NCBI RefSeq assembly: GCF_910592395.1
Contig: NC_088308.1
Location: 27,111,501 to 27,171,500, forward strand
DNA from: Lineus longissimus
Taxonomy: Eukaryota; Nemertea; Pilidiophora; Heteronemertea; Lineidae
Direction: 5' to 3'
DNA: 60,000 bases
Part shown: positions 36,923-47,395 of the stretch, one piece after another
Layout: each line of letters opens with the position of its first letter
How positions within the stretch are numbered: position 1 is the stretch's first letter
Notes under the pieces: generated by a model
Databases searched by the model: none
The model's input: only the letters and a program-made list of their open reading frames with translations
What the model was told of the DNA's origin: nothing
Program-made: the position numbers and the translations under genes

Positions 36923-39900
36923 CTATCTGATTCTGCCAGTGTGTGGATGTATCGGGCCAAGTTCTGATTTGGGATCAGGTGAAAGTGAACTCCATGTCGT
37001 TGACTGACAGACCTGAAGTCGTGGACATGGCGGACTCTGCTTATCTTTTGCATAGCATATATCACTAACCCTCCAAAATGGTTTTGTCAGAGTCTCAATC
37101 CATGTCAGAAGTTCATCGCCGTAAAGTTTGCTCCGCTCCTCTGCATATATCCTGAGAGATTCTGGATCCTCAATATGGAGATAACGTCTTAGATTCTTGA
37201 AACTATGATCAGTATAACTCTGTGACGGCCCCGAGTTATATTTCAGAACTTCTGTTTTGTCTATTAACACCCCATTACGATATGCTAACGGAGCAACTAG
37301 AAATTTTGTCTCTGCCTTTATCTGCCATTTGTGTAAAAGTTTTACGGTCCAAATACCAGGTTGAAGTGGCATTCGAAAGCCTGGTTTGTGGCTAGCGATG
37401 TGCTCGTCTTCCGAGATGGGTATCTCATAAATCCCAGCATACTTCCCAGCAGGATCAATCCAAGCAAACGTTGCAGTGAACTTTTCTCCCTTCCCCCAGG
37501 AGTGAAGCACCGAGACGTTATGGTACGGACCGAGTAACCGTACATAGTTCCGGAACACCTCTTCTTTTGGATCAAAGTCAGTGCTGACCTGAAATGGATT
37601 GGAAATGAGAGGCATGATTACCCAGCGGTCCCCTGACTACATTTCATAAAAGCCAAACAACACACAATCAAGAAGCCTAGCTCAATTTAGGGTTGTGGGG
37701 TCAAGCCTTAACCATTTCTCTTGTATATTGACATCTTTGACTCATGAATCAAATCAACATTTGTGTCTTGTCAAGGCTGCAGCAAAAGAACCTTTTCACA
37801 AATTGCAATTTGAAGACAGAAGTCGGCTGCAGGTGAAAATATTATAACATTTGACTTTTTCACGGATTGTACAGTTTGAATATTTACCTCCACATTTTTG
37901 AGTCGACTGGTTGGTCCCAGGGAGTTCAGTATGTTATATACACTCTGCGGTTGCACCAGGCCCTCCAATCGATACTTCCTCCCATCGACTGAATGTCTCG
38001 CTTCAAATAGCACCAATAAGCCAACAAGATTATTGTCTTTGCTGTATAAAGTAGCCTCCAGGGGCAGTAATGGCTTGAAATAGCACCCTCGACTCGGGAA
38101 TGATTGCTGTAGCTCGGAGCTGATGATACGGGAGAAGACGCTATAGAAAGTGTATGGTATGTCTTTAGAGAGGGCGTTCTTCTCACGGTGGTGCCAGTCG
38201 TTCTGCCAATAGGAATCCAAGCCAGCAGTTCCTGAAAATGAAGAAATCAACATGTGTTAGATACCCATGTGGTGTTTGACAGTAGAAGAATTCTTGATGT
38301 GTTTCCCTACCAGACTCTTTCTGACATTCTCGTGACAGTGTGGATTGCATAGATCAATTACATAACCAATACCTTTTAGATGATCTATTGAGTTTATTTA
38401 TGTCCTAGCAGGCACGATTTAATGTTTGACTGATGCGAATAGACTTCAAGTGCCATTCTTGGGAGAAATGTAATCAGTGTTTACCTTTTGGATAAGGTCC
38501 ATACAAAACAGTGTCAATGTTATTGATGATATCCTGGTTGATGATGGCTTCAAACTTCCTGGCGAAGAAGATAGGCTTTTGTTCTAAACTCTGAAATATG
38601 ATGAAAATAGTACAAATTACCAGCTGAGATGGGTTGGGATTCAACCAAGCTGATGGTCATTATTTCTAGAAGCAACATCAGTATGGAACCAGCCGGTCCA
38701 GCCTCCCAATGAACAGGTTGTCCAGGCCCTCAAGGCTTGAGTAGCTACCACTCGCTCTTGGTTGAGGTACCTTGGCGGGCCAAGAGCCTCTGGAGAGATC
38801 GGTAAATGATTCCCAAGCACATGAGAGCAGGTAAACACTTGGAAAGAGCACTAGCAAAAAGCCATTAACACAGAGAGCTTCTTTTTAGACTCTGACTTCC
38901 ATGGACTGCCCTACTTACAAGGAACCTTGAGAAATCCTCCGACTTGAAATCGTTTGGTGAGCATCCGCACCAATCCACCACATGTTTGTACTGACACTTG
39001 CAGCCCTGTTTCCGCCTCCAGTTGGTCAGGTGCAAGTTGTTATCGACGACAGTATCACAGAATTCACTATTGTGAAGGAGGGTATGAAAGAATGCCTGAA
39101 AGAGAAGAAAACACCATGAAAGGGCTGCTACCTTATTCACCAATCTGCTGCCTAAGTTAGTCAGAAATTTGTTAACATGAATGACTTGACACTTAGAAAT
39201 GAAAGTATCAGTCAAGAACGGGTAATGAAAGAATAAAACCCAACTCCAATAGCATCACTTACCTCAGCAGGCAGCAGTGTATACTTGAAAACTTGCTTCA
39301 GGCCGAGGATCAGCGGGTTTCCATCACTTAAGATGTACTGGATAAACTTTCTATTGAGTGCGATCCAGTCACTGCCACCGTCCAATAGGATTCCTCCGGG
39401 TAACGTCCGATCACTGAGACGCCACATGTGTGTGTCACATTCAATGAATGTCTTGCCTAGACCTTGCTTCCTCATGAACCTAGAAAAGGATTAGACATAT
39501 GTCATCAATGTCATGCCTCTGCTGAAAATTTGATGAGCCATGCAACTAAAATTCATTGGCGATGATCACTGGAGTACTTTAATTCGACAAGCCTTGTAGC
39601 GAACTTGGCTGAGAAGTTCCTTGTGTGTACTTACTGAGGAGTTTTAGTCCCAAATGACTTGACAAAATTCCTGTGTCTATTTGCTGTGAGGAATACTGCC
39701 AGCTTATCGTTGTGTCTGAAAGAAAATCAGTAGGCTCGTGTTCAAAAGCAATCACAACATGAAAGTCATCATTTCAGATCTGAGCACCCTTCTCAAAGCT
39801 AACTACATGTTCCACATCCAAAGTGCATCCAACCAAAATATTGCTTTTCCTAAACATTTCCTGCTCAACCCAATACAATAATATTCATTCCTGTGATAAA

Positions 39901-41855
39901 ACACTTACTTGACAGGAAAATCTGACTCGCTGAGATTGACGACGAAGTCCCACGACCAGTCTTCCATCTCCAGCAGATCTTTCATACACATCAACAACAT
40001 CTGCAGCAGACTAGCCCCGCCCCAGATCGTCGACATCCTAGTCTTGACTAGACGAACATTGTGATATTTCTTGGCTAGTTTTGATAATTCTGTATGAAGG
40101 TAGTCTTGACGCTGAAAGGGAGGGAAAACATTTCATAAAACTCAATTGATTCCTTTTAGATTGAGGGGTGAAATCGTGAGTCACAATCTGAACCCATGGT
40201 ACACAATCCAGGCACAAGTCTGACCATGTCATTGTCCTGTTATCCTTCAAAAGATCAATAAGATAATCAAAACCTCGGAACCGCACACCTCAAGATCTTT
40301 CCCACACTAACACAAGTTCTATCTCACAGAAAATGAACAGATGTCACACGTACTGGTTCATTCTATTTAACCCTCAAGTATATAACATATTCATTAGAAC
40401 TGGGGCCATGCAAATACTTCATTTAGGAAGTCCACGAATTGTTTCACATGACAAGATTGTTCCTCCAACTCACGAATTGTATATGGAAATGATAGAATCC
40501 CCAGGGAACCTAGATGAATCTTATATTTTGGAAGAGTTTGGTTTCAGGATGACTAAAACACTGAGAAAACCATAATTTTGAAGCAGACGATATCAAAATA
40601 TTCAACCGAATAACTAAAAATGGCTTTTGATGACCAACTCATTATATCCATCGTTATATTCATATATTCAACAGATAAAAGCTCCTGATTCACCATCATC
40701 CCGTGACGCGAATAACAAATTAGAAAATTCTGATTCTGACCACGCACAGGAAGGCTTCGTAACTTTTTAGAGTGAATACTGGTTCTTATATTAAGGACAG
40801 GGAATTGCCATGTGACTCCATCCTTCTAACGGGCTGGCAATTTAAGGATCTTTGCGCCTCATGCGGGCTGGCAATGTAAGGATCGTTGCGCCTCATGCCT
40901 ATGCCATCAAAACAATAGACCACAGCAAACTGGACTGGACAACAGCTCCAGATGGACTCCTCTCCCTAACAACGAGGGTTTTCATTCTTGGTTCAGATTT
41001 AAAGAAGTAAACTTGAAAGTGACATCCACTTTAACGCTACTTACTGAGTCCACATGTATATAGAAGTAATGATTGACATGGTACATTGCGTTGACACCCA
41101 CTTTAACGTTACTTACTGAGTCTACATGTATATAGAAGTAATGATTGACATGGTACATTGCGTTGACACCCACTTTAACGTTACTTACTGAGTCTACATG
41201 TATATAGAAGTAATGATTGACATGGTATATTGCTTTGACATCCACTTTAACGTTACTTACCGAGTCTACATGTATATAGAAGTAATGATTGACATGGTAT
41301 ATTGCTTTGAAAAGCCGATGGATCTGGCGTACCGCTCGGCCATTCACAGACAAGATGTATGCGATTCTCAGACGGTTGTGCTCTTCTATCATAGATGGCG
41401 CAACTAGGCCGGCCGGATTGTGAACTTTAGCTGAAGAAGAAAGAGTATTTGATTGAGTGTAAGGTGGGCCAGTCTAAAGGAAAGGCCAATGGAAATTTGA
41501 GTAGCCTGTCTGTGTACATGTAGCTGTGGAAATGGTGTTCCTCTCCCTTGTCAAAAGGGTTAATTTATATACAAGGACTGTCAACAACAGGGGATCAAAA
41601 GGGCCAAAATGACAAAACTTGCCCATGTAAGACCAATACTACATGGTACTGTGCACTGAACAAGGCTGATGGTGCTCACAGACTCACCATGCACTCCAGT
41701 CGCATAGATATTCTGAGCAAGGTATCCTCCACAGAATGACTTCTCATCACCAGGACACTTGCTGTCACACGCTGTGTCCATGACCTTGCCGACTTTACCA
41801 AATGTGTTTCCACACCAGCACTCCTTGCCATACTGGACCCCAGCATACTTTAAAC
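36923..41855 (-). CDS. XYLT: Peptide O-xylosyltransferase (XYLT/oxt), 3' nine exons, 5' end not found
   Basis: Golgi type II enzyme that moves xylose from UDP-xylose to Ser of proteoglycan cores, the first step of heparan and chondroitin sulfate chains. Exons in transcript order: 41855-41688, 41430-41261, 40111-39909, 39715-39635, 39479-39263, 39095-38919, 38590-38485, 38231-37888, 37588-36923. They join in frame to 709 codons plus TAG. The first exon is the second half of a WSC domain ([15 protein letters not shown]), as in fly oxt. Exons 2-7 are the core-2/I-branching GT14 domain, with [44 protein letters not shown] and LLPAE, whose Glu is the likely general base. A Cys-rich segment ([20 protein letters not shown]) follows. 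The last exons form the Xylo_C domain, ending [10 protein letters not shown]. The DWD of human XT-I reads DFD here. The membrane anchor, the N-terminal Cys region and the first WSC half are missing, so the gene continues upstream. Confidence 0.93.
41021..41308 (-). repeat. Four 72-bp tandem copies spanning an exon end and its splice donor in XYLT
   Basis: Four exact-period copies lie at 41021-41092, 41093-41164, 41165-41236 and 41237-41308. On the minus strand each copy carries the exon end coding [15 protein letters not shown] ([15 protein letters not shown] in two copies) plus an intact GTAAGT donor and about 18 nt of intron. Possible exon ends are therefore 41261 (used in the gene call), 41189, 41117 and 41045. 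The period is a multiple of three and no stop interrupts it, so each more distal donor would add 24 residues in frame. Confidence 0.92.
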
Positions 41856-44800
41856 CTGCAAAATACGAAAAAGACAGCCCTTTAGCAATAGGTGTTTGAA
41901 GAAATATTAAACATTAAAAAAAGACAGATCTAGAGAAAATATTTTGCTAAAAGATGAATGAAAATGAAAAAATAAGTCTTAAGGATCAAAAATATTTTGA
42001 AATTGTGGCTGTATCGATCTATCAGAGAGACTTCTCTTCCACATTGATGGAGAAAAGTTGTCGTCAGAACAACCAACATGTGATTGACATTAGAGAGAGA
42101 AGGGAAACATGAGATAAAGGTGAAGGTAATCTCAGGTACCATAGAATATCAGGTAGATGATGGCATCTTCTTACAACTGCCAAGAACAAGCTACCTGACA
42201 CCCACACAGTTATTTCCACCCACACAAATGAACAGCCATGCATCCTAGAATGATCTGCTGGCTTGGAAAGAAACAACTTTAAAATACAATATTTCCTACT
42301 GCCAGAGCAATGAAAAATAATTTGGTCCTAAGCTAAATGCGAACTTCATAGATCATAGCAATTTTGTAATCACTCTATTTTGTCCGTTCTGTGACATCTC
42401 CAAGCAGTCACACTAAACAAATCGCAACCAATTCAAAAGTCCGAACTCTAGATCCATAGAAGCGAAAGCTTTTGAGGAAGGTTAAACCTCGCCTTATTTG
42501 ACAAGATGGTTTTTATCGCAGCGCTACAGATGTTCCTATCTGACGTTGCATCTCCGAGATTTGAAAAGAGTCAAGAAGTGATGGAGTAGTTATTAGTTAC
42601 GTGAGCCGGGTGTAATCAATAATCATATTGGATGTTTTCTGCAGGGAGAGACATCAAAAGAGTGAGGTCGTGGTTCCAAGTCAGCTGAGGCGTGATTTCA
42701 CATTACGCTGTAGCACTGGGCAACTGGTGACCAGAAAAACTGTGGTTGGTGACACGAGTTGTGACATGCATTCATTTGGCTTGAGGTACCACAGTGAGCA
42801 AGGGTTTCTTCAAGTCAGATGAGACATGACCTAATAGCAAGAATCTTTATCAATTCATGCTGATCATTGCTGATGGAAATATAATGAGAGCTTTTCAACT
42901 CCCAAGAGTACCACATCATATTTCACTGCTCCAATGGCTGAGAAATGTCAAAGTCATGCTGGGAGTTCAAGATGGATGAGAGAGTGTAGTGAGGCAACAA
43001 CCTGAAGGCAGCTAAGACTTGAGCATCGGCCACTACAGGTCACCATTTCAAAGAGAGAAGGCAGCTGAGATGTCAACAGATATTTGCCCTGGCCAAGAGG
43101 TGCCCAGTTCTTCTGTATCCCTATGACATCCAGTCGCTTTGCCAATAACTGGCATATCATGGAATAGGGAGATCCCATTCTCAGTCTGCTGAGGCAATAG
43201 ATATGAGCACTTTACGACAGATACCCATTTCAAAGGTGATTGTAAGTCAGCTTAGACAGTACTCTGGCATTGGACCTGACATCCATTCACTTTGCCAATA
43301 ACAGGCACATCAAAGGGCAAGATGAGAAGATAATATAATGTAGACTTTGAGGTTATTGGCGTCTTATGGCACACTGGTAACCCAGGGTGACTGTGACCAC
43401 ACAGACACCATGAGGTATTGGTAACGGGTCAGTGGAGAAAGAGTTAAGAAATATTGCAGCAGTGCCATCTCCAAGTCATCACGATGTCTCTGACCAGCTT
43501 ACTACTTAACATTGCAATCACCAAGTCTATCACTTGAATTGAACATCATATCAGGCCTGTCAAATACAATGATTACCAATGATCTGATGGCAAAGGTTTC
43601 TGTCATTCTGATGTGGTAACGGCTGATATGAACTGTTATTGGACCATGTGAACTGACCCCTATGGATTCCAGACAGCGATATATCGATACCCATGTCAAT
43701 CTCATCAACAGATCAATGTTAATATGACTTGTCAGTCATATCAGGAGGAAGCACAAAAGGAGCAACCGTGGTAATAACACTGGGAATCAATTAGAAATGA
43801 GGACGGAATTGATCTAGGGTCAAACCTGTCCGCCAGTTTCTTAAATTTGAGATAGGACTGGAAATCAGCCAAATTATAGAAAGAAAAGAGCATGCCTTTA
43901 GATATATGCTTCCATACTTCCAAGATAATCATTTCCATTGTCACAAACAAGTTCCAGAAGTTGCACTGGGAGATGCCATTTGCAAGCATTTACCATATCA
44001 ACTATTCTTTTCCAGAAAACTTGTCACATTAGCCAAGGAAATTGCCAAGCCTGGGGCAAATGCCATTTGGTCTGATCTGGTAGTTTCCTGTGCAGAAAGT
44101 AATCATAGCGCTGATATAAGATAATTTCTTAATGTGCATGAAGTAAACTCATCACTGGAGGCAGAAAAGGCACTTCCTTCCATCTGAAATCCATATCTAA
44201 AACCCTCGTAGTTGCTCCTACTACACCGCAGCGGATTTGAGTAGCATATCTAACGCTGCGATCGCGCAACACTCTCCATTACAGCAATCTACAAAATGAT
44301 AATAATGACACTTTTGTCATCTTGTATCCGTAGCATCTCCCGTCAAAGTGTCATTTTTACTCTGGAAAATGATGGGATGCAGATTATAATATCACTCTTG
44401 ATTTATCCTGTGGTACTTTATCAAAAGTTGCACAATGGAGCCACTTTTTCAAAATAGGATTCCTCCACAGAGGAGTGTGCAATTATTTTATCATTACCAA
44501 TATCAATCCAATATGGTGGCTGGTCTGAGTTTTGGGGATTCGTTATAAAGAGCATTTTCATCTTCATTTGAGTTTTTAGATCATCCCACGATAACATCAA
44601 TATTGTTCTTCTTGAGCCTTCATTGAGTTTGAGGAGCAAGCAAAGTTTGTACGATCACGAAAAAAGTTCTTACGAGATCGTAACGAAATCATGATAGTCA
44701 AAGGTAACTCTGTTGAAGTTGAAGGCATATTTTTAAAAATTCCTCAAAGCAACTGTTGTTGTAAAACACAGATTGGAATTTGCTCGATCAGTCTGTGAGC

Positions 44801-45762
44801 TCAAGCAGAACAGACTCAATATTGCCTTGAAGACCAATTGACAGCCAAGGTATCAAACAATGATGGATCACAACTCCAGGTGAGCTACTCATCCTGAACT
44901 CCAAGGTGGAATAGATGGTGAGATTAACGGAAAGGCAGGTGGGAAATAGCTTTTATCTTTTTATTTGATACTTGACCAGAACTTCTCTAGCCAGAGGGAG
45001 AGATCATGATCACACCATACTTAGTTGAGCGGAACATCTCATACATTTGTTATTGAACATGTACTTTGTGGTTTCGATTTTCTTGCTCAGTTAATTTGGT
45101 ATGAATATTAAACGATAATGGTCTCTTGCCTGTCTGGCCTCATGTTTCAAGCAGTCTCTGCTGTGGGCAAATTGAGGAAACGTTGTTCCAAGTCAATCTG
45201 TTGGTGTACGGTCCATGCAAGCACTTGGGTGTTCTCAAGAACAATCAGGTAGAGGCAATAACATGGAAAGGTAGTGCCACAGAGTCCCAGCATAGATTAT
45301 TTCCAGTACATGTACACCACAAACCGTTTCTACGGTACTGAACTCATAGCTTTGAAAAACGAAAAACGTCTGGGTCTTTCCTATCTTATTCAAAATCGAG
45401 ATATTCCCGTGATAGACTGCATCTTGACCGAGACTCATCAGACAAACACAGAACTGATTAATTAGTTTTTCACCTCACTGAGATCTCGTACACTTCATTA
45501 ATCACATACTGAGTAAGGTGTGCTTTTTTAGAGCAAAACTCTCTGGCGACCGAGCCAATAAAAAAAGAAAGCTTTCACGCATGGAGCGTTGCAGCATGCG
45601 TCTATTTATTATAGATACATATTTGATTGAATCTTCACTTCATTAATCACAGATAATAGAGGCACCTTAAGAGTATCTTCATCTCATCATTTGTACACCA
45701 TGTCTTCCAGACAGGAAATTAACTGTGCAGTAACTGGGTTTTTTTCCAGCAACTTCGGAATA
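41856..45762. other. Noncoding stretch, probable XYLT intron
   Basis: No exon with paired splice sites and recognisable protein was found on either strand. The short open frames lack similarity to anything I know. The only structure noted is a pair of 11-bp inverted arms, AATGACACTTT (44304-44314) and AAAGTGTCATT (44345-44355). By position this is most simply the intron upstream of the WSC exon. Confidence 0.5.
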
Positions 45763-45950
45763 CTTTTAATTCAGGAAGTTGATTTTCAGTACTCGCCTTG
45801 AGCTCATGTTATGAAATACGGATTGCAATTAGATATATCACTGATGATGTTATGTCAGGTTTTGATTAAGGAAGTTACGTTTTTTAGTATTGAGCTCATA
45901 TTTTATGGCCTGCTGTTGAATATATCACATTGGAGGATGTTTTGTTATCC
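45763..45950. repeat. Old, diverged tandem duplication of about 97 bp
   Basis: TTTTAATTCAGGAAGTT (45763 on) is echoed by TTTTGATTAAGGAAGTT (45860 on). Later parts also align: TTGAGCTCATGTTATG with TTGAGCTCATATTTTATG, then ATATATCAC and GATGTT. Small gaps and many substitutions show it is ancient. Function unknown. Confidence 0.65.
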
Positions 45951-45990
45951 CATGGTGTGAAGTAGAGTATGATCACATCCCATGGGGAGA

Positions 45991-46090
45991 TCATGGCATA
46001 GTGTGAGAGCACTGGGCTCATAATCAGGTGGTCGTGGGTTTGAATCTCTTGCTTCTCTCCACCCAGGACTAAATGATATAAGCCCAGGGC
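45991..46090 (+). mobile_element. tRNA-Met-like SINE or tRNA pseudogene
   Basis: An A box-like TGGCATAGTGTG (45994-46005), an anticodon loop CTCATAA (46017-46023; anticodon CAT at 46019-46021) with mostly paired flanks, and a B box-like GGTTTGAATCT (46037-46047) stand in tRNA order and spacing. The acceptor stem is not intact. A non-tRNA tail follows, as in tRNA-derived SINEs. The 3' limit is uncertain. Confidence 0.65.
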
Positions 46091-46500
46091 CTCTTTGACG
46101 CTGATACAACTACTGTAGGTGAAAACTGTGACATTCTTCTATAAATTACGAATATCATGCATCTTTAATGAATCTATTATGAGCCAACTATATTCAGCTC
46201 CATACATCTAGACATGCCGCCTTTTTTCCTGGTTACAGGAAGCTAATGCATCTGATAGCAGCCCATCATGACATTTATAGCAAGATGAGTAAGCTAACTC
46301 AGAAACAGGATAGATGGAGCATGAATAGCAGCTAGTCCCCTTTGAATCTGAACCAGGCGTAGGCCATGCAATGAAAATGAGACATAGGATTGGGGAAAAT
46401 ACACCAACCTGTGGGACTCTATCCCAAGTTTTATATGATTGCTTCAGATGCAGTTAAAACGAACTGAAACCGCCAAGCCAGTTCGTATGACCTCGTTTTC
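46091..46500. other. Noncoding stretch, no feature seen
   Basis: No coding, RNA or repeat signal was recognised here. It may include more of the SINE tail. Confidence 0.4.
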
Positions 46501-46760
46501 ATTTCCCGCGTATCGGGTGATCAGAATGAGGCATGAATGAAACATGGCGCCTAGCTGTCAATCATTGAGTGACGTCACTACTATGGAATTTACTACGAAA
46601 ACTCATGAATGAAAGATCGCATGACTCACGTGATTCTCACATGATTCTCAATAATAACAAATTGAACTGCGCATGCTCGGGCACTGGGGGCGGAGCTACA
46701 AATCTGAACTCGAATAGGAAGTTGGAAGTTTGACTTTCTCGGGCGGTGAAAGTCGAAAAG
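46501..46760. promoter_or_regulatory. Promoter-like GC-rich patch
   Basis: This patch is richer in CpG than its AT-rich surroundings. It holds a YY1-like ATGGCGCC near 46545, a palindromic CRE TGACGTCA near 46570, an NRF1-like TGCGCATGC near 46671, a GC box (GGGGGCGGAGC) near 46687, and a hairpin GACTTTC/GAAAGTC (46732-46754). It could be an alternative promoter or enhancer of the surrounding gene, or part of a GC-rich repeat. No adjacent first exon was recognised. Confidence 0.35.
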
Positions 46761-47317
46761 TTGAATAAATCGCTCGGCGGTTCCAGTTCCCTTTAAATGC
46801 CATTTGAAGTCATTATTCTCAAAATGGCCTAGATGGATATATACGTTGTCTCGCGATAAGAAGACTCTCCACACCAAGTTTGCTTTACATGAACTTAAGA
46901 GTTCCCGATCACAGAACAGAATAGTATAAATAACCTGAAACAGCCTGTAGGAGTAACAGTAATAGAACCCCAAGGCATCCTCTACTAGACTGAATCATAG
47001 AAGCAAAAAATAGTTGACATTTTCCATGGTGAAAAACTTTGTTGACAAGGATGATGAAGTGTAAGCGATATCAGTAGCTCTCAGGCAGGTGCTTGATTAA
47101 ACGAGAAGATGAACTGATTGAGTCTGCAGGGAGTAATGTTCAAATGAAAGTCAAGCAAGCATAACTAATGTGCTGTCTGTTAGGATATTAGACCCCAAAG
47201 CCAGATTGAGATATGATATTTATAGTAGATAGTAACATGAAACTTGGAAGTGTACTAGAAGAGCAGGTACAACATTGATGTGTACAGCAGGGACAACTAC
47301 ATGTGAAACCATTACGA
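46761..47317. other. Noncoding stretch, no feature seen
   Basis: An open frame of 115 codons on the minus strand (46973-46626) overlaps the promoter-like patch. It resembles no family and is not supported. Nothing else was noted. Confidence 0.4.

Positions 47318-47395
<78 letters not shown>
47318..47395. repeat. Perfect (GAT)26 microsatellite
   Basis: The block is 78 bp of uninterrupted GAT triplets, ending at GATAAC. Frames through it would encode runs of Ser, His or Ile on the minus strand. None has coding context. It is likely length-polymorphic. Confidence 0.97.

Noticed and set aside
46626-46973. 115-codon minus-strand open frame
   Set aside because: It overlaps the GC-rich promoter-like patch and matches no family.
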